Source: Actinoplanes sp. DH11
GTDB lineage: Bacteria > Actinomycetota > Actinomycetes > Mycobacteriales > Micromonosporaceae
NCBI RefSeq assembly: GCF_020873875.1
Contig: NZ_JAHWGU010000003.1
Location: 62,001-126,000, forward strand
Length of the DNA: 64,000 nt
Reading direction: 5' to 3'
The notes under the pieces were generated by a model, which was given only the letters and a program-made list of their open reading frames with translations, was not told where the DNA came from and searched no databases. The position numbers and the translations under genes were made by a program. Below, in pieces: positions 41,222 to 49,547 of this stretch (positions are counted from its first letter, which is position 1; every line of letters starts with the position of its first letter).

Positions 41222-42343
41222 TCAGGCCGGCGGGTGCCAGTCGGCGTGGCGGGCCATCGAGCGCAGAGCCAGACGCGGCGGGATCAGCCGGATCAGAGTG
41301 TTGCGGGCCGCCACCGCCAGCGGGTTCTCCAGCTGCTGCCCGAAGCGCCCGATCATGCGGGATGCTTTGGCGACCTGTTGGCTGCGGGGGCGGCGCTGCC
41401 GGTCGTAGCGGGACAGCCCGTCGGGCTCGCCGGCCACGGCGGCGAGCACGACGGCGTCCTCGAGGGCCTGGTTGGCGCCCTGGCCGAGGTTGGGTGTCAT
41501 GGCGTGGGCGGCGTCGCCGAGCAGCACGACCCGGCCGTTGACGTAGGTCGGCAGGGGCTCGTCGAGGCAGGCGAGGTCGTCGCGCAGCACGGCCGGGGTC
41601 GCGGCGATCAGCTCCGGGATCGGGTCGTGCCAGTGGCGGAACCGGGCGTCGATCTCCGCGGAGGCGCTGCCCGGGGTGGCGTTGACCGCGCCGTACCAGT
41701 AGACGCGCCCGTCCGCGAGGGGCACGATGCCGAACTCGGCGCCGGGGCCCCAGCTGATCCCGACGACGAGGTCGTCGGGCCAGACGGGGGAGATGCCGCG
41801 CCAGGCGGTCACGCCGACGTGCACCGGGTCGGCGGCGTCGGGCCACAGCGTCTTGCGGACGGTGCTGCGGATGCCGTCGGCGCCGACGACGAGGTCGGCC
41901 CGCAGCCGAGCGGGCCCGTCGGGTCCCTGCCAGGTGACCTCGCCGTCCGCGGTGACGCCGGTGACCGCGGCGCCGGTGTGGACGGTGACGTCGCCGGGCA
42001 GGGCGTCGAGCAGGATCTGGTGCAGGGTGGCGCGGTGGATCCCGTACGCCGGGGTGCCCAGCACGCGTTCCAGCCGGTCGGCCTCGACCCGGGCCAGCCA
42101 GCGCCCGTCCGCGGTGCGGGTGCCGCCGGACCTGTCGGGGATCCCGCCCGCGCGCACGGCGGCGCCGACGCCGAGCGCGTCGAGGCAGCGCAAGCCGTTG
42201 GCCTGCAGCACCACGCCGGCGCCGACGGGCCGGAACGCGGCCGCCCGTTCGAGCACTGTCACCTGCCGGCCGGCTCGGCTCAGGCCCAGGGCTGCGCTGA
42301 GTCCGCCGATGCCGCCACCGATCACCACGGCGCTGGATGTCAT
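41222..42343 (-). CDS. FAD-dependent monooxygenase (aromatic hydroxylase type)
   Basis: A 373-residue flavoprotein. The N-terminal Rossmann motif is AVVIGGGIGGLSAALGLSRA (GxGxxG), with the DG motif in LVVGADGIRSTVR and the second FAD motif GRVVLLGDAAHAMTPNLGQG. This is the class A flavin monooxygenase set. It should use NAD(P)H and O2 to hydroxylate a small, probably aromatic, substrate. The ATG at 42343 with AGGTGAG upstream is preferred to a GTG two codons earlier. It is divergent from a TetR gene with two palindromic operators between. Confidence 0.92.
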   Translation of the reverse strand: MTSSAVVIGGGIGGLSAALGLSRAGRQVTVLERAAAFRPVGAGVVLQANGLRCLDALGVGAAVRAGGIPDRSGGTRTADGRWLARVEADRLERVLGTPAYGIHRATLHQILLDALPGDVTVHTGAAVTGVTADGEVTWQGPDGPARLRADLVVGADGIRSTVRKTLWPDAADPVHVGVTAWRGISPVWPDDLVVGISWGPGAEFGIVPLADGRVYWYGAVNATPGSASAEIDARFRHWHDPIPELIAATPAVLRDDLACLDEPLPTYVNGRVVLLGDAAHAMTPNLGQGANQALEDAVVLAAVAGEPDGLSRYDRQRRPRSQQVAKASRMIGRFGQQLENPLAVAARNTLIRLIPPRLALRSMARHADWHPPA

Positions 42344-42357
42344 GACCACTCACCTAT

Positions 42358-42391
42358 TTCTACAGTTGTAGAAGCCATACTACAGCTGTAG
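42358..42391. promoter_or_regulatory. paired CTACA-type palindromes between TetR and monooxygenase genes
   Basis: TTCTACAGTTGTAGAA (42358-42373) and CTACAGCTGTAG (42380-42391) are both perfect palindromes with centres 20 bases apart, two helical turns. They lie 15 bases from the monooxygenase start and 17 from the tetR start. They are the expected binding sites of the adjacent TetR protein and would control both genes. Confidence 0.75.
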
Positions 42392-42408
42392 AAAGAGGTG
42401 ATGCCACC

Positions 42409-43086
42409 ATGCCGGCCGACCGGTTCGCGCTCCTGACCGACGCGGCGATCGACGTCCTCGCCGACGAGGGCATGCGTGCCCTGACGCACCGCGCCGTCGA
42501 CCGCCGCGCCGCCCTGCCCGAGGGCACGACGTCCGCCTACTTCCGGACCCGCAAGGCGCTCATCGAAGCGGTGGTGCGCCGCATCGCCGACCTCGACCGG
42601 GTGGATCTGCAGGCCGGCCGGTTGCCCGCCGATGCCGGCGACCCCGCGCCGGACCTCACCGACGTCGCCGCGGCGGCGGCCGCGTTCGCCGGCATCCTCG
42701 ACGGGTGGATGAGCCAGGGCCGCAACCGGACCCTCGCGCGCTACGCCTGCCTGCTGGAGGCCACCCACCACCCGGAGATCAGGACCATCCTGGCGTACGG
42801 GGACGCCTCACGCGCCCAGTCCGCAGCGATGCTGGCAGCCGCCGGAGTCCCCGACCCCGAGCGGGCCGGCCGTCATCTGGTCGCCTGCATCGACGGCCTG
42901 CTGTTCGACCGGCTGGTCGGTGCCGGCGCGCGCACCGCACCACCGCCGGGCACCGAGGCCAGCCGCGCCGACCTCACCACCGCCCTCACCGTGGTCCTGC
43001 GCGGCTTCCTGGCCCCCGCCCGCCGGGACGAGCCCGGCGATGAGCCCGGCCGGGACGAACCCGGCGGCGAGTCCGGCCGAAACTGA
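42409..43086 (+). CDS. TetR-family regulator of the FAD monooxygenase
   Basis: A 225-residue regulator from an ATG with AGAGGTG upstream. The HTH region is ALTHRAVDRRAALPEGTTSA followed by YFRTRKALIEAVVRRI, the TetR recognition-helix pattern with serine/tyrosine. A helical ligand-binding domain follows to about residue 200. The last 25 residues are a degenerate charged repeat (DEPG units). Genes and operators form a classic divergent switch in which the monooxygenase substrate is the probable inducer. Confidence 0.9.
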   Translation: MPADRFALLTDAAIDVLADEGMRALTHRAVDRRAALPEGTTSAYFRTRKALIEAVVRRIADLDRVDLQAGRLPADAGDPAPDLTDVAAAAAAFAGILDGWMSQGRNRTLARYACLLEATHHPEIRTILAYGDASRAQSAAMLAAAGVPDPERAGRHLVACIDGLLFDRLVGAGARTAPPPGTEASRADLTTALTVVLRGFLAPARRDEPGDEPGRDEPGGESGRN

Positions 43087-43935
43087 TCAGCCCCGGCGCG
43101 CCGCGGACGGGCGCAAGGCCGCCAGGAACCGGGCCACCTGAGCCTCGTCGGTGGTCTCCCGGCCGCCCGCGCCGGCCGGTGCGGCGGTACCCAAGCCGAC
43201 CGTCGCCGTGTCCCGCACGGTGTGTTTCGCCGAGGCGTGCACCGCCCGGACCCCGGTGCGCAGCACGTCGGTCAGCACCTCCGGCCGGACACCGCCACCC
43301 GCCATGATCTCGATGCGGCCGGCGGCGGCCCGGACCAGGGCGGCCAGCGCCGGCAGGGCATCGGCCACGGCGTCGGCGCCGGCGGAGGTCAGCACCCGCC
43401 GTACGCCCAGATCGGTCAGCACGTCCAAAGCCGCCGCCGGGTCCGGGAGCGTGTCGAAGGCCCGGTGGAAGGTGACGTCGGCGCCGGCCGCGGCGTCGAC
43501 CACCCGCTTGACCAGGTCGGTGTCGATCCGGTCGCCGCGCAGGCCGCCGACCACGACGCCGTGCGCCCCGGCCGACACGACATGGTGCACGTCGCGGACG
43601 ATCAGATCGGTCTCGTCCGGTGTGTGCTCGAAGCCGCCCGGGCGGGGGCGCACGAGAACGTGGACGGGCGGGATGCCGGGGGTGGCGACGGCGGCCTCGA
43701 CGAACGCCAGCGACGGCGTCAGCCCGCCGAGGGGGAGCGCGGCACACAGTTCGATCCGGTCCACCGCGAGGCGGGCGGCCACCGACAGCCCGTGCGTGTC
43801 CTGGACGGCGAGTTCGAAAGCGACGTCGTTCAGCGCGGGCTCCAGACGCCACAGGGAGTAGTTGATCTCAGTATCGCATCCCGCGTCGCTTCCCCGGCGC
43901 CGACACGGGAGTCGATGGCGTTGCGCCCCACGCAT
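43087..43935 (-). CDS. cutC: CutC-family protein (copper homeostasis, TIM barrel)
   Basis: The core (about 248 residues) is a full CutC: FELAVQDTHGLSVAARLAVD then RIELCAALPLGGLTPSL, VHVLVRPRPGGF, VTFHRAFDTLPDPAAAL, LTSAGADAVADALPAL and RIEIMAGGGVRPEVL. The family has a TIM-barrel fold; a role in copper handling was proposed from E. coli but its biochemistry is unsettled. The only ATG in frame (43935) adds about 34 unlike residues and would crowd the divergent gene's start. A CTG at 43833 with GGAG before it fits the family length better. The next gene on the other side is convergent. Confidence 0.88.
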   Translation of the reverse strand: MRGAQRHRLPCRRRGSDAGCDTEINYSLWRLEPALNDVAFELAVQDTHGLSVAARLAVDRIELCAALPLGGLTPSLAFVEAAVATPGIPPVHVLVRPRPGGFEHTPDETDLIVRDVHHVVSAGAHGVVVGGLRGDRIDTDLVKRVVDAAAGADVTFHRAFDTLPDPAAALDVLTDLGVRRVLTSAGADAVADALPALAALVRAAAGRIEIMAGGGVRPEVLTDVLRTGVRAVHASAKHTVRDTATVGLGTAAPAGAGGRETTDEAQVARFLAALRPSAARRG

Positions 43936-43951
43936 CGATACCGTCGACGGC

Positions 43952-44251
43952 GTGTCCGAGGCCGAGCGGCGGGACCTTCCACCGTACGTGTACGTGCCGT
44001 GCTCTCCCGTCCGCGACGGCGACAGTGACCTGAGCGTCGACCTGCGCCCGACGCGGGACGGCCGGCTCGCGCTGCTGGTCTACTCCGCGCTGGACCGGCT
44101 GGTCGACTGCTGCGGCGCCGAGCAGCCGTGGACCGTGCTGCCCGCCACCGAGCTGGAGACGGTCCGGCAGGCGACAGGCTTCGAACTGATCCTGATGGAC
44201 GTGCGTATACCCGAATACCTGCGGCGCGGCGCGGAAGGGGAGACGCGGTGA
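43952..44251 (+). CDS. SAV_915/SseB-like small protein
   Basis: A 99-residue protein from a GTG. The sequence LPPYVYVPCSPVRDGDSDLS, then ALLVYSALDRLVDCCGAEQP and ELILMDVRIPEYLR follows the SAV_915 family, a half-length relative of the SseB N-terminal domain common in actinobacteria and often near type VII secretion-like genes. No catalytic motif is present. Its stop overlaps the next start by four bases, so it belongs to the operon with the two ESX-like genes downstream. Confidence 0.72.
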   Translation: MSEAERRDLPPYVYVPCSPVRDGDSDLSVDLRPTRDGRLALLVYSALDRLVDCCGAEQPWTVLPATELETVRQATGFELILMDVRIPEYLRRGAEGETR

Positions 44252-44529
44252 CCGATCGCCTGGATGTCGACGTGGCCCTGCTCGACGCGATCGCCGAGCG
44301 GCTGACCCGTACCGGCGGCGACGTCGACGCGGCCGGCGCCGCCGCACCCGCACCGCCGGACGCGGGTGTGGTGACCGCCGAGGTGGCCGAGGTGCTGGCG
44401 CTGCTGTGCGGTGGCGCGGTCCAGCTGACCGGCGCCCTGCGCGACGCCGGTGGCCGGGTGGCCGAGGCGAGCCGGCTGTACGCCGGTGCGGACGCCGGCG
44501 GGGGTTCGGCGATCCGCGAGGTGTATTGA
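44248..44529 (+). CDS. ESX/type VII-secreted-like small helical protein
   Basis: A 93-residue helical protein from a GTG overlapping the previous stop. Two long helices (LDVDVALLDAIAERLTRTGG and EVAEVLALLCGGAVQLTGAL) are joined by a proline-rich turn, as in EspC/DUF2580-like partners of WXG100 proteins, although no W-x-G is present. A C-terminal tyrosine near an acidic residue (IREVY) is compatible with a secretion signal of the Y-x3-D/E kind, but not a match. It is likely to pair with the product of the next gene, whose ATG overlaps its stop (TGATG). Confidence 0.62.
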   Translation: MTDRLDVDVALLDAIAERLTRTGGDVDAAGAAAPAPPDAGVVTAEVAEVLALLCGGAVQLTGALRDAGGRVAEASRLYAGADAGGGSAIREVY

Positions 44530-45674
44530 TGCCCATCGACACCCGCCTCGACGGGCAACCGGAGCAGGTGCGCGCCACCGCCCGGTGGCTGCGTGACCAG
44601 CTGGCCTTCGAGGTCGGTGCCGGCGCCACCGCGATGACGACGACCCGGGCCGAGGCGGCGCAGGGATGGCAGGGCGCCGCCGGCAGCGCGTTCGGCGACC
44701 GGATGTCGCGGGAGGCGTCGGCGGCCGGGGAACTGCGGGCCACCCTGGAGGACACCGCCGGCCGGCTGACCGAACTCGCGGACCAGCTGGACCGGGCGCG
44801 GCAGCACATGGCCGCCGCCCGGGAGGTCGCGGCCAACGGCGGTCTGGCCGTGGACGGCTACCTGATCGGCGATCCGGGCACCGCGCCGGCGGCACCGGAC
44901 CCGGCCGCCACCCCGGCGGTGCTCGCCGCCCACACCGACGCGGTGGCCGGGTACCAGCGGCAGGCGAACGCCTACGTCGTGGCGGAAGGTGAGGCCCGCC
45001 AGGCCGGAGCGGTTCAGCGTTTCCTCGCCGACACCTGGACGAACATGGCTGACGACGTACGCCAGAAATGGTTCCTGATCAGCGGCGACGCCGTCAACGG
45101 GTTCGCCGGAGGGCTGCTCGGCGAGCACGTGAGAGTCCTGCGCGCCCACGGTGACAGCGTTCTGGAGCAGGCGAAAAGGCTCGAAGCGCACTACGTGAAC
45201 TCGCAGGGCGGGTCGGCGCACTCCCGGTCCCTGATCAAGCTGATCTCCGAGGAGACCGCAGCCGGTCGGGCGGCCCAGCAGCGCGCCGCAGCCGCCGGGG
45301 CACGTCTCGCCGGCAAGGTTCCGGTGATCGGCGCCGTGATCACCGTCGCCGGGATCGGATACGACATCCAGCGCGGCAAACCCGCGGCCAAGGCGGTTGC
45401 CTCCGGTGCCGGTGGCATGGGAGCGTCGATCCTCGGCGGCATGGCGGGCGGCGCCCTCGCCGGGACCATGGGGTTCGGGCCGGTCGGCACGGTGGTGGGT
45501 GCGGTCGCCGGTGGTGTCGTCGCCGGGGTGGTGACCAGTGGTGTCATCGACGCCGCCTACGACCGGCTCCCCGACGGGGTTCATGACGCCTTCGCCGAAG
45601 GCCAGGCCGCGGTCGGCAAGGCACTCGGCGAGGTCGGCGACGATGCCGGGAAACTGTGGGACAAGATTTTCTAG
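44529..45674 (+). CDS. WXG100-like protein with glycine-zipper C-terminus (candidate secreted toxin)
   Basis: A 381-residue protein. Residues about 1-110 form the WXG100-like helical hairpin, with the turn AQGWQGAAGSAFGDRM containing W-x-G. A long helical middle follows. Residues about 265-345 are a glycine-zipper region (VPVIGAVITVAGIGYDI, then ASGAGGMGASILGGMAGGAL and GTVVGAVAGGVVAGVV) as found in membrane-inserting effectors. The tail is helical. The layout is that of type VII-exported effectors that insert into membranes. The next gene encodes a four-helix membrane protein that could be the immunity protein. This is inference from architecture. Confidence 0.68.
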   Translation: MPIDTRLDGQPEQVRATARWLRDQLAFEVGAGATAMTTTRAEAAQGWQGAAGSAFGDRMSREASAAGELRATLEDTAGRLTELADQLDRARQHMAAAREVAANGGLAVDGYLIGDPGTAPAAPDPAATPAVLAAHTDAVAGYQRQANAYVVAEGEARQAGAVQRFLADTWTNMADDVRQKWFLISGDAVNGFAGGLLGEHVRVLRAHGDSVLEQAKRLEAHYVNSQGGSAHSRSLIKLISEETAAGRAAQQRAAAAGARLAGKVPVIGAVITVAGIGYDIQRGKPAAKAVASGAGGMGASILGGMAGGALAGTMGFGPVGTVVGAVAGGVVAGVVTSGVIDAAYDRLPDGVHDAFAEGQAAVGKALGEVGDDAGKLWDKIF

Positions 45675-45685
45675 GGGGAGAGTTC

Positions 45686-46501
45686 ATGGTGGAACCGTCG
45701 CCCTGGGAGAAGGCGGGACCGGGCCGTCTGGTAACGGCCTCGTTCGTCTTCGTGGCGCTGCTGGCCCTCGTACTCGTCGTCGTCGCGGTCTTCGCGGTGC
45801 TGGACGGCGACCTCGTCGGGGCAGTGGGAAGCGCGGCCATCGCCGTCTACTTCATCACCGTCGTGGGGCTCGGCACCGTGCTCTGGTGGCGGCCGCGCCG
45901 AGCCTCGGCGTTGTCCGGCGTGGTCACCGAGGGCGGCGGCCTGACCTTCCGGTACTCCCGGTGGGCGTACTTCTGGGCCGTCGGCACCCTCCTCCTGCAC
46001 CTCGCCGCGCTGCTGTTGTTCGGTCTGTTCCTGCTTCGCGACGGCGACACGACCGGCCAGGTGATCGCGATCATCTGCTTCGCCGGCGCCGTCTGGTTCG
46101 CCCTCGCCGCGCTGCGGCTGCTGCCCGGCGCGCCCGGCCACCTGCGGCTCACCCCGGCCGGGCTGGAACACCGCGGGCACGGCCTGCTGCACCGCCTGCC
46201 CTGGGAGTCCGTCGCCGACGTGGGGCCGACGACGATCAACGGCTCCCCGGTCGTCGTCGTGCTGCCTTCGGCGTCCGCACCGGTCGACGTGAGTTTCGCC
46301 TGGCCCACCCGCATCGGCGGGCGCCGGGGTTTCCTGCTGCCGTCCATGGTGGTCCGCGGCATGTGGCTGGCCGGCGACCCGCTGACCGTCTACCGCACCG
46401 TGCGGCACTACCACGCCAACCCGGAGCACCGCACCGAACTGTCCACCGAGGCGGCCCGCCAGCGCGTCGAACAGGGCCGTTTCGTGCTGCCCCGGCGGTA
46501 G
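45686..46501 (+). CDS. four-helix membrane protein downstream of the WXG100-like gene
   Basis: A 271-residue protein from an ATG with AGGGGGAG 5 bases upstream. Hydrophobic segments lie at about 15-40, 45-68, 95-115 and 125-145. The last 120 residues are soluble and end PEHRTELSTEAARQRVEQGR. It is 11 bases from the glycine-zipper gene and clearly cotranscribed. It has no recognised family. Membrane immunity proteins for pore-forming effectors often look like this, but there is no direct evidence. Confidence 0.72.
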   Translation: MVEPSPWEKAGPGRLVTASFVFVALLALVLVVVAVFAVLDGDLVGAVGSAAIAVYFITVVGLGTVLWWRPRRASALSGVVTEGGGLTFRYSRWAYFWAVGTLLLHLAALLLFGLFLLRDGDTTGQVIAIICFAGAVWFALAALRLLPGAPGHLRLTPAGLEHRGHGLLHRLPWESVADVGPTTINGSPVVVVLPSASAPVDVSFAWPTRIGGRRGFLLPSMVVRGMWLAGDPLTVYRTVRHYHANPEHRTELSTEAARQRVEQGRFVLPRR

Positions 46502-46521
46502 CCGGACCCGTACACCTGCCC

Positions 46522-47079
46522 TCACAGCTCCCGGACAGCACCCTCGCCGGGAAGGTCGGCCTCGATCCGCTCCTTGCGCACCGAACCGGAGATCAGCCGG
46601 TCGTCGGTCTCCACCACCTTGGACAGCCGGACCCGCTCCACCGGCACGATCTCGGTGGTGATCACCGGCCGTTCCTCGTGCAGGGTGATCTCGTGGACCA
46701 CACCGCCGGCCTCGGTCGCGAACACCTCGGCCGGCCCGAAGACGTCAGGGTCGCGCACCGGGCGTTGGTCGGGCTCCGCGATCGGCTCGCGTTCGAGCCG
46801 GATGCCCTCGCGACGCACCCGCACGGTGATCTGGACGTCCTCGGTGACCACGAACTTGCGCAGCCGGGCCCGGCCGGTCTCCCACAGCTCGGTGCTGACG
46901 ACCAGTTCCTCCTCCGAGCGGGTCATGGCGTCGTCACCGCTGCCGGCGAGCGCGGCCGTCAACTCCTGGCGATCCATCCGGTCGGCACCGTGAACGCCCC
47001 GGCCGGTCACGCGCTCCCGCAGTTGTTCGGTGGTCATCGCGTCGAAAGCGTCGGGGTTCACGGTGCCTCCGGGGGTCAT
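46522..47079 (-). CDS. YsnF/AvaK (DUF2382) domain stress protein
   Basis: A 185-residue protein. The N-terminal 50 residues contain a SAP-like or Rho-N-like 'TTEQLRERVTGRGVHGADRM' helix pair. The C-terminal 120 residues are the YsnF/AvaK domain: EEELVVSTELWETGRARLRK then FVVTEDVQITVRVRREGIRL and a second half-repeat 'EERPVITTEIVPVERVRLSK'. These proteins are associated with general stress responses in several bacteria; their biochemistry is unknown. It stands alone, convergent with the ESX-like operon. Confidence 0.82.
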   Translation of the reverse strand: MTPGGTVNPDAFDAMTTEQLRERVTGRGVHGADRMDRQELTAALAGSGDDAMTRSEEELVVSTELWETGRARLRKFVVTEDVQITVRVRREGIRLEREPIAEPDQRPVRDPDVFGPAEVFATEAGGVVHEITLHEERPVITTEIVPVERVRLSKVVETDDRLISGSVRKERIEADLPGEGAVREL

Positions 47080-47136
47080 CGGGTGGTGCGCCTGGGATAC
47101 CCACCTCCGGTCGGGCTACCCGCCCCCGTCGGGGGA

Positions 47137-47154
47137 CGCCGCACCGGTGCGGCG
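47137..47154 (-). terminator. 18-base perfect palindrome after the ABC operon
   Basis: CGCCGCACCGGTGCGGCG starts five bases after the permease stop (reading leftward) and could end the exporter transcript. A neighbouring GCCCCCGTCGGGGG hairpin may assist. An operator role for the adjacent gene is the alternative. Confidence 0.45.
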
Positions 47155-47158
47155 GAGG

Positions 47159-47956
47159 TCACGTGATGTCGCGGCGCAGCGGCAGGACGACGGCGACCAG
47201 GGCGGCGGCGCCGGCGTAGCAGGAGAGCAGCAGCGCCCCGGCGGCCGGTGGCAGCAGTTGGACGGCGGGGTTCCCGAGCTGCTGGGACATGGCGTCGGCG
47301 AGGTAGGTGAAGTCGGTAAGTGCGGCGGTGGCGCCGCCCGGCAGGACCGGGTAGAGCGCGTTGACGCCCGGGATCATCATCAGCAGGGGTTCACCGACGT
47401 ACAGGTAGCCGATCACGACACACAGCGCGGTGACCTGGTTGCGCAGCAGCGCGCCCACGCCGGCACCGATCAGCAGATAGACCACCATGGCCAGGCCGAT
47501 GCGGGCGAACAGCGCGAGCACCGTTGCGGTGGGCAGGCCGAGCGGGATGCCGCGGGCGGCGGCCACGGCGAACAGGGCCGCGGCGGCGGTCCCGGCGAGG
47601 ACCAGCCCGTAGAGCAGTCCCACGAGACCGTAGGTGGCGAGCTTGGCGGCGAGCACCCGCCCCCGGCGCGGCGCGAACAGGAAGGTGACGGCGGCGGTAC
47701 GGTGCCGGTACTCGGACGTGACGACGAGGGCGCCGGCGGCGGCGGGCACGAACGCGGTGTAGCCCAGGATGCCGAGCAGGGCGCGCAGCCCGGTCCCGGT
47801 GTCCAGCCCGGGCATCGGCGGGTCGAAGTTCTCCGGCCCGACGAGCGCCATCGCCCCGATCAGGCCGCCACCGATCAGAGCCGCGGCCAGCAGCAACCCA
47901 CTCCACAGGCGGGTGGCCAGCATCCGGCGGATCTCGGCTTTCAGCAGGTTCCTCAT
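47159..47956 (-). CDS. ABC transporter permease (ABC-2 family)
   Basis: A 265-residue membrane protein with six hydrophobic segments. The start MRNLLKAEIRRMLATRLWSG is a typical ABC-2 amphipathic lead helix. 'GALVVTSEYRHRTAAVTFLF' is the family's conserved 'EyrhgT...l' segment between helices 2 and 3. It overlaps the ATPase gene by four bases and is the last gene of a regulator-ATPase-permease operon. Exporter of an unknown compound. Confidence 0.88.
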   Translation of the reverse strand: MRNLLKAEIRRMLATRLWSGLLLAAALIGGGLIGAMALVGPENFDPPMPGLDTGTGLRALLGILGYTAFVPAAAGALVVTSEYRHRTAAVTFLFAPRRGRVLAAKLATYGLVGLLYGLVLAGTAAAALFAVAAARGIPLGLPTATVLALFARIGLAMVVYLLIGAGVGALLRNQVTALCVVIGYLYVGEPLLMMIPGVNALYPVLPGGATAALTDFTYLADAMSQQLGNPAVQLLPPAAGALLLSCYAGAAALVAVVLPLRRDIT

Positions 47957-48861
47957 GTGGTGGCCGCCCTCTCGGTGGTCAGACGCAGATAGAGCTGCTC
48001 GAGACTGGTGTGCTCGCCGGCCAGCTCGTGGACCCGCAGCCGGTGCGCGGCGGCGAGGTCGGCGATGCCGGGCGCGTCCAGGCCCTGCACGCGCAGCCGG
48101 CCGTCACCGGCAGCGTCGACCCGCGGTGCGTCCCTGCCCGGCCGGCTCGCCCGCAGGACCGCCGCGAGCCGGTCGGCGTCCGGGGAGCTCACCAGCACCG
48201 CCGGCGGACCGGCCAGCCGCGACAGCGGCCCGGCGGCGACGAGTTCGCCCTGCCGGATCACCACCACGTCGTCGACGAGCTGCTGGATCTCGCTGAGGAC
48301 GTGGCTGGAGACCAGGACGGTACGTCCCTCGCCGGCCAGCCCGCGCAGGAACTCCCGCAGCCACCGCATCCCTTCGGGATCGAGGCCGTTGCTCGGTTCG
48401 TCGAGCACCAGCACCGACGGGTCGCCGAGCAGCGCGGTGGCCAGGCTCAGCCGCTGCCGCATGCCGGTGGAGAACTCGCGGGTACGGCGGCCGGCGGCGT
48501 CGCCGAGCCCCAGCAGGCCGAGCAGTTCGGTGACCCGGCTGTCCGGGTGACCGCCCATCGCGGCGTAGACGCGCAGGTGGTCCCGGGCGGTGTGGCCGGG
48601 GTGGAACGCGCTGTTCTCGAACACCGCGCCGACGGTGCGCGACGGGTGCGGCAGCTCCCGGTAGGACCGGCCGTCGATCGTCGCGGTGCCCGAAGTCGGC
48701 GACACCAGGCCGGTCAGGACGCGCATCGCGGTGGTCTTGCCGGCGCCGTTGGGACCCAGGAAACCGGTGATCACGCCCGGCGCGACGGCGAACGACAGAT
48801 CATGGACGGCGGTGACCCGGCCGTACCGCTTGGTCAGGTTGGTGATCTTGACTGTCATCAC
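47953..48861 (-). CDS. ABC transporter ATP-binding protein (BcrA-like)
   Basis: A 302-residue ATPase. Motifs in order: Walker A GPNGAGKT, a signature-like FSTGMRQRLSLA, Walker B VLVLDEPSNGLDPEG, and the H-loop SSHVLSE. The C-terminal 90 residues form the accessory domain seen in BcrA-type lantibiotic/bacitracin exporters. The start is a GTG at 48861, overlapping the regulator gene's stop by four bases; an ATG is the next codon. It pairs with the downstream permease. Confidence 0.92.
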   Translation of the reverse strand: MMTVKITNLTKRYGRVTAVHDLSFAVAPGVITGFLGPNGAGKTTAMRVLTGLVSPTSGTATIDGRSYRELPHPSRTVGAVFENSAFHPGHTARDHLRVYAAMGGHPDSRVTELLGLLGLGDAAGRRTREFSTGMRQRLSLATALLGDPSVLVLDEPSNGLDPEGMRWLREFLRGLAGEGRTVLVSSHVLSEIQQLVDDVVVIRQGELVAAGPLSRLAGPPAVLVSSPDADRLAAVLRASRPGRDAPRVDAAGDGRLRVQGLDAPGIADLAAAHRLRVHELAGEHTSLEQLYLRLTTERAATT

Positions 48862-49439
48862 GCGTTCCCTTCGGTAGCGTCGTCCGGCGCCGGGCGGGGG
48901 AGCGGGTCGGTCGGCACCAGCACGGTGGCCAGCAGGCGGGGCACCCGGCCCGCGCCGGGCTCGTTGCCGAGCAGCGGCCCGATGACCTGGTTGAGGTCGG
49001 CGGACAGCTTGGCCAGTTCCGCGTCGGTCAGATGCAGGACGACCTGCTGGTAGCCGGCACCGTCCGCCGCGACGTCGACCTCGTCGCGGGCGAGGTAGCG
49101 GGAGAACTCCGACAGCAGACCCGACACGAACGCGGTGAACCAGCGCGCGTGGTCCGCCGGCGTCGCGCTGCCCAGGGCCGCCGCGTCGGGCGTCACCCCC
49201 TGCGCGGGCAGCGCATAGACCCGCTCCACGGCGCCGCGCACCCGGCGTTGCTCCACCACCTCCATCAGGCCGGCGTCGACCAGGGTGGACACATGCCGGT
49301 ACAGCGTGGCGTGCGGGACGTCGGGCAGCAGGGCCACGAGGTCGTGCGTGGTGAGCCGGGCGCCGGCGACGGCCCGCAGGATCCGGATCCGCACCGGGTG
49401 CAACGCCACGTCGAGTCGATGGTCTCCGGTCCCCGTCAT
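48858..49439 (-). CDS. ArsR-like winged-helix regulator of the ABC exporter operon
   Basis: A 193-residue protein. The ATG at 49439 is used because it opens directly into the DNA-binding domain (LDVALHPVRIRILRAVAGAR then TTHDLVALLPDVPHATLYRH and VSTLVDAGLMEVVEQRRV), a winged HTH of ArsR type with a longer helical C-terminal domain. It is the first gene of the exporter operon with 4-base overlaps on down the line. A 20-base palindrome containing TATCGATA lies 12 bases before its start, the expected autoregulatory operator. Confidence 0.85.
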   Translation of the reverse strand: MTGTGDHRLDVALHPVRIRILRAVAGARLTTHDLVALLPDVPHATLYRHVSTLVDAGLMEVVEQRRVRGAVERVYALPAQGVTPDAAALGSATPADHARWFTAFVSGLLSEFSRYLARDEVDVAADGAGYQQVVLHLTDAELAKLSADLNQVIGPLLGNEPGAGRVPRLLATVLVPTDPLPRPAPDDATEGNA

Positions 49440-49450
49440 GGGAAAAACGC

Positions 49451-49470
49451 TATCACTATCGATACTGATA
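49451..49470. promoter_or_regulatory. TATCGATA-centred operator of the exporter operon
   Basis: TATCACTATCGATACTGATA is a 20-base palindrome with only one mismatched pair. It is AT-rich in a GC-rich region and sits 12 bases before the regulator's ATG. TATCGATA cores are a common target of PadR/ArsR-type repressors in actinobacteria. Confidence 0.65.
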
Positions 49471-49547
49471 TAGGTAGCCGTTCGAGTGCGGCGGCGCCCA
49501 TCGGAGAGGCGCATGACGGTCAGCCATTAGGGCAATAAGGTTGTTCG

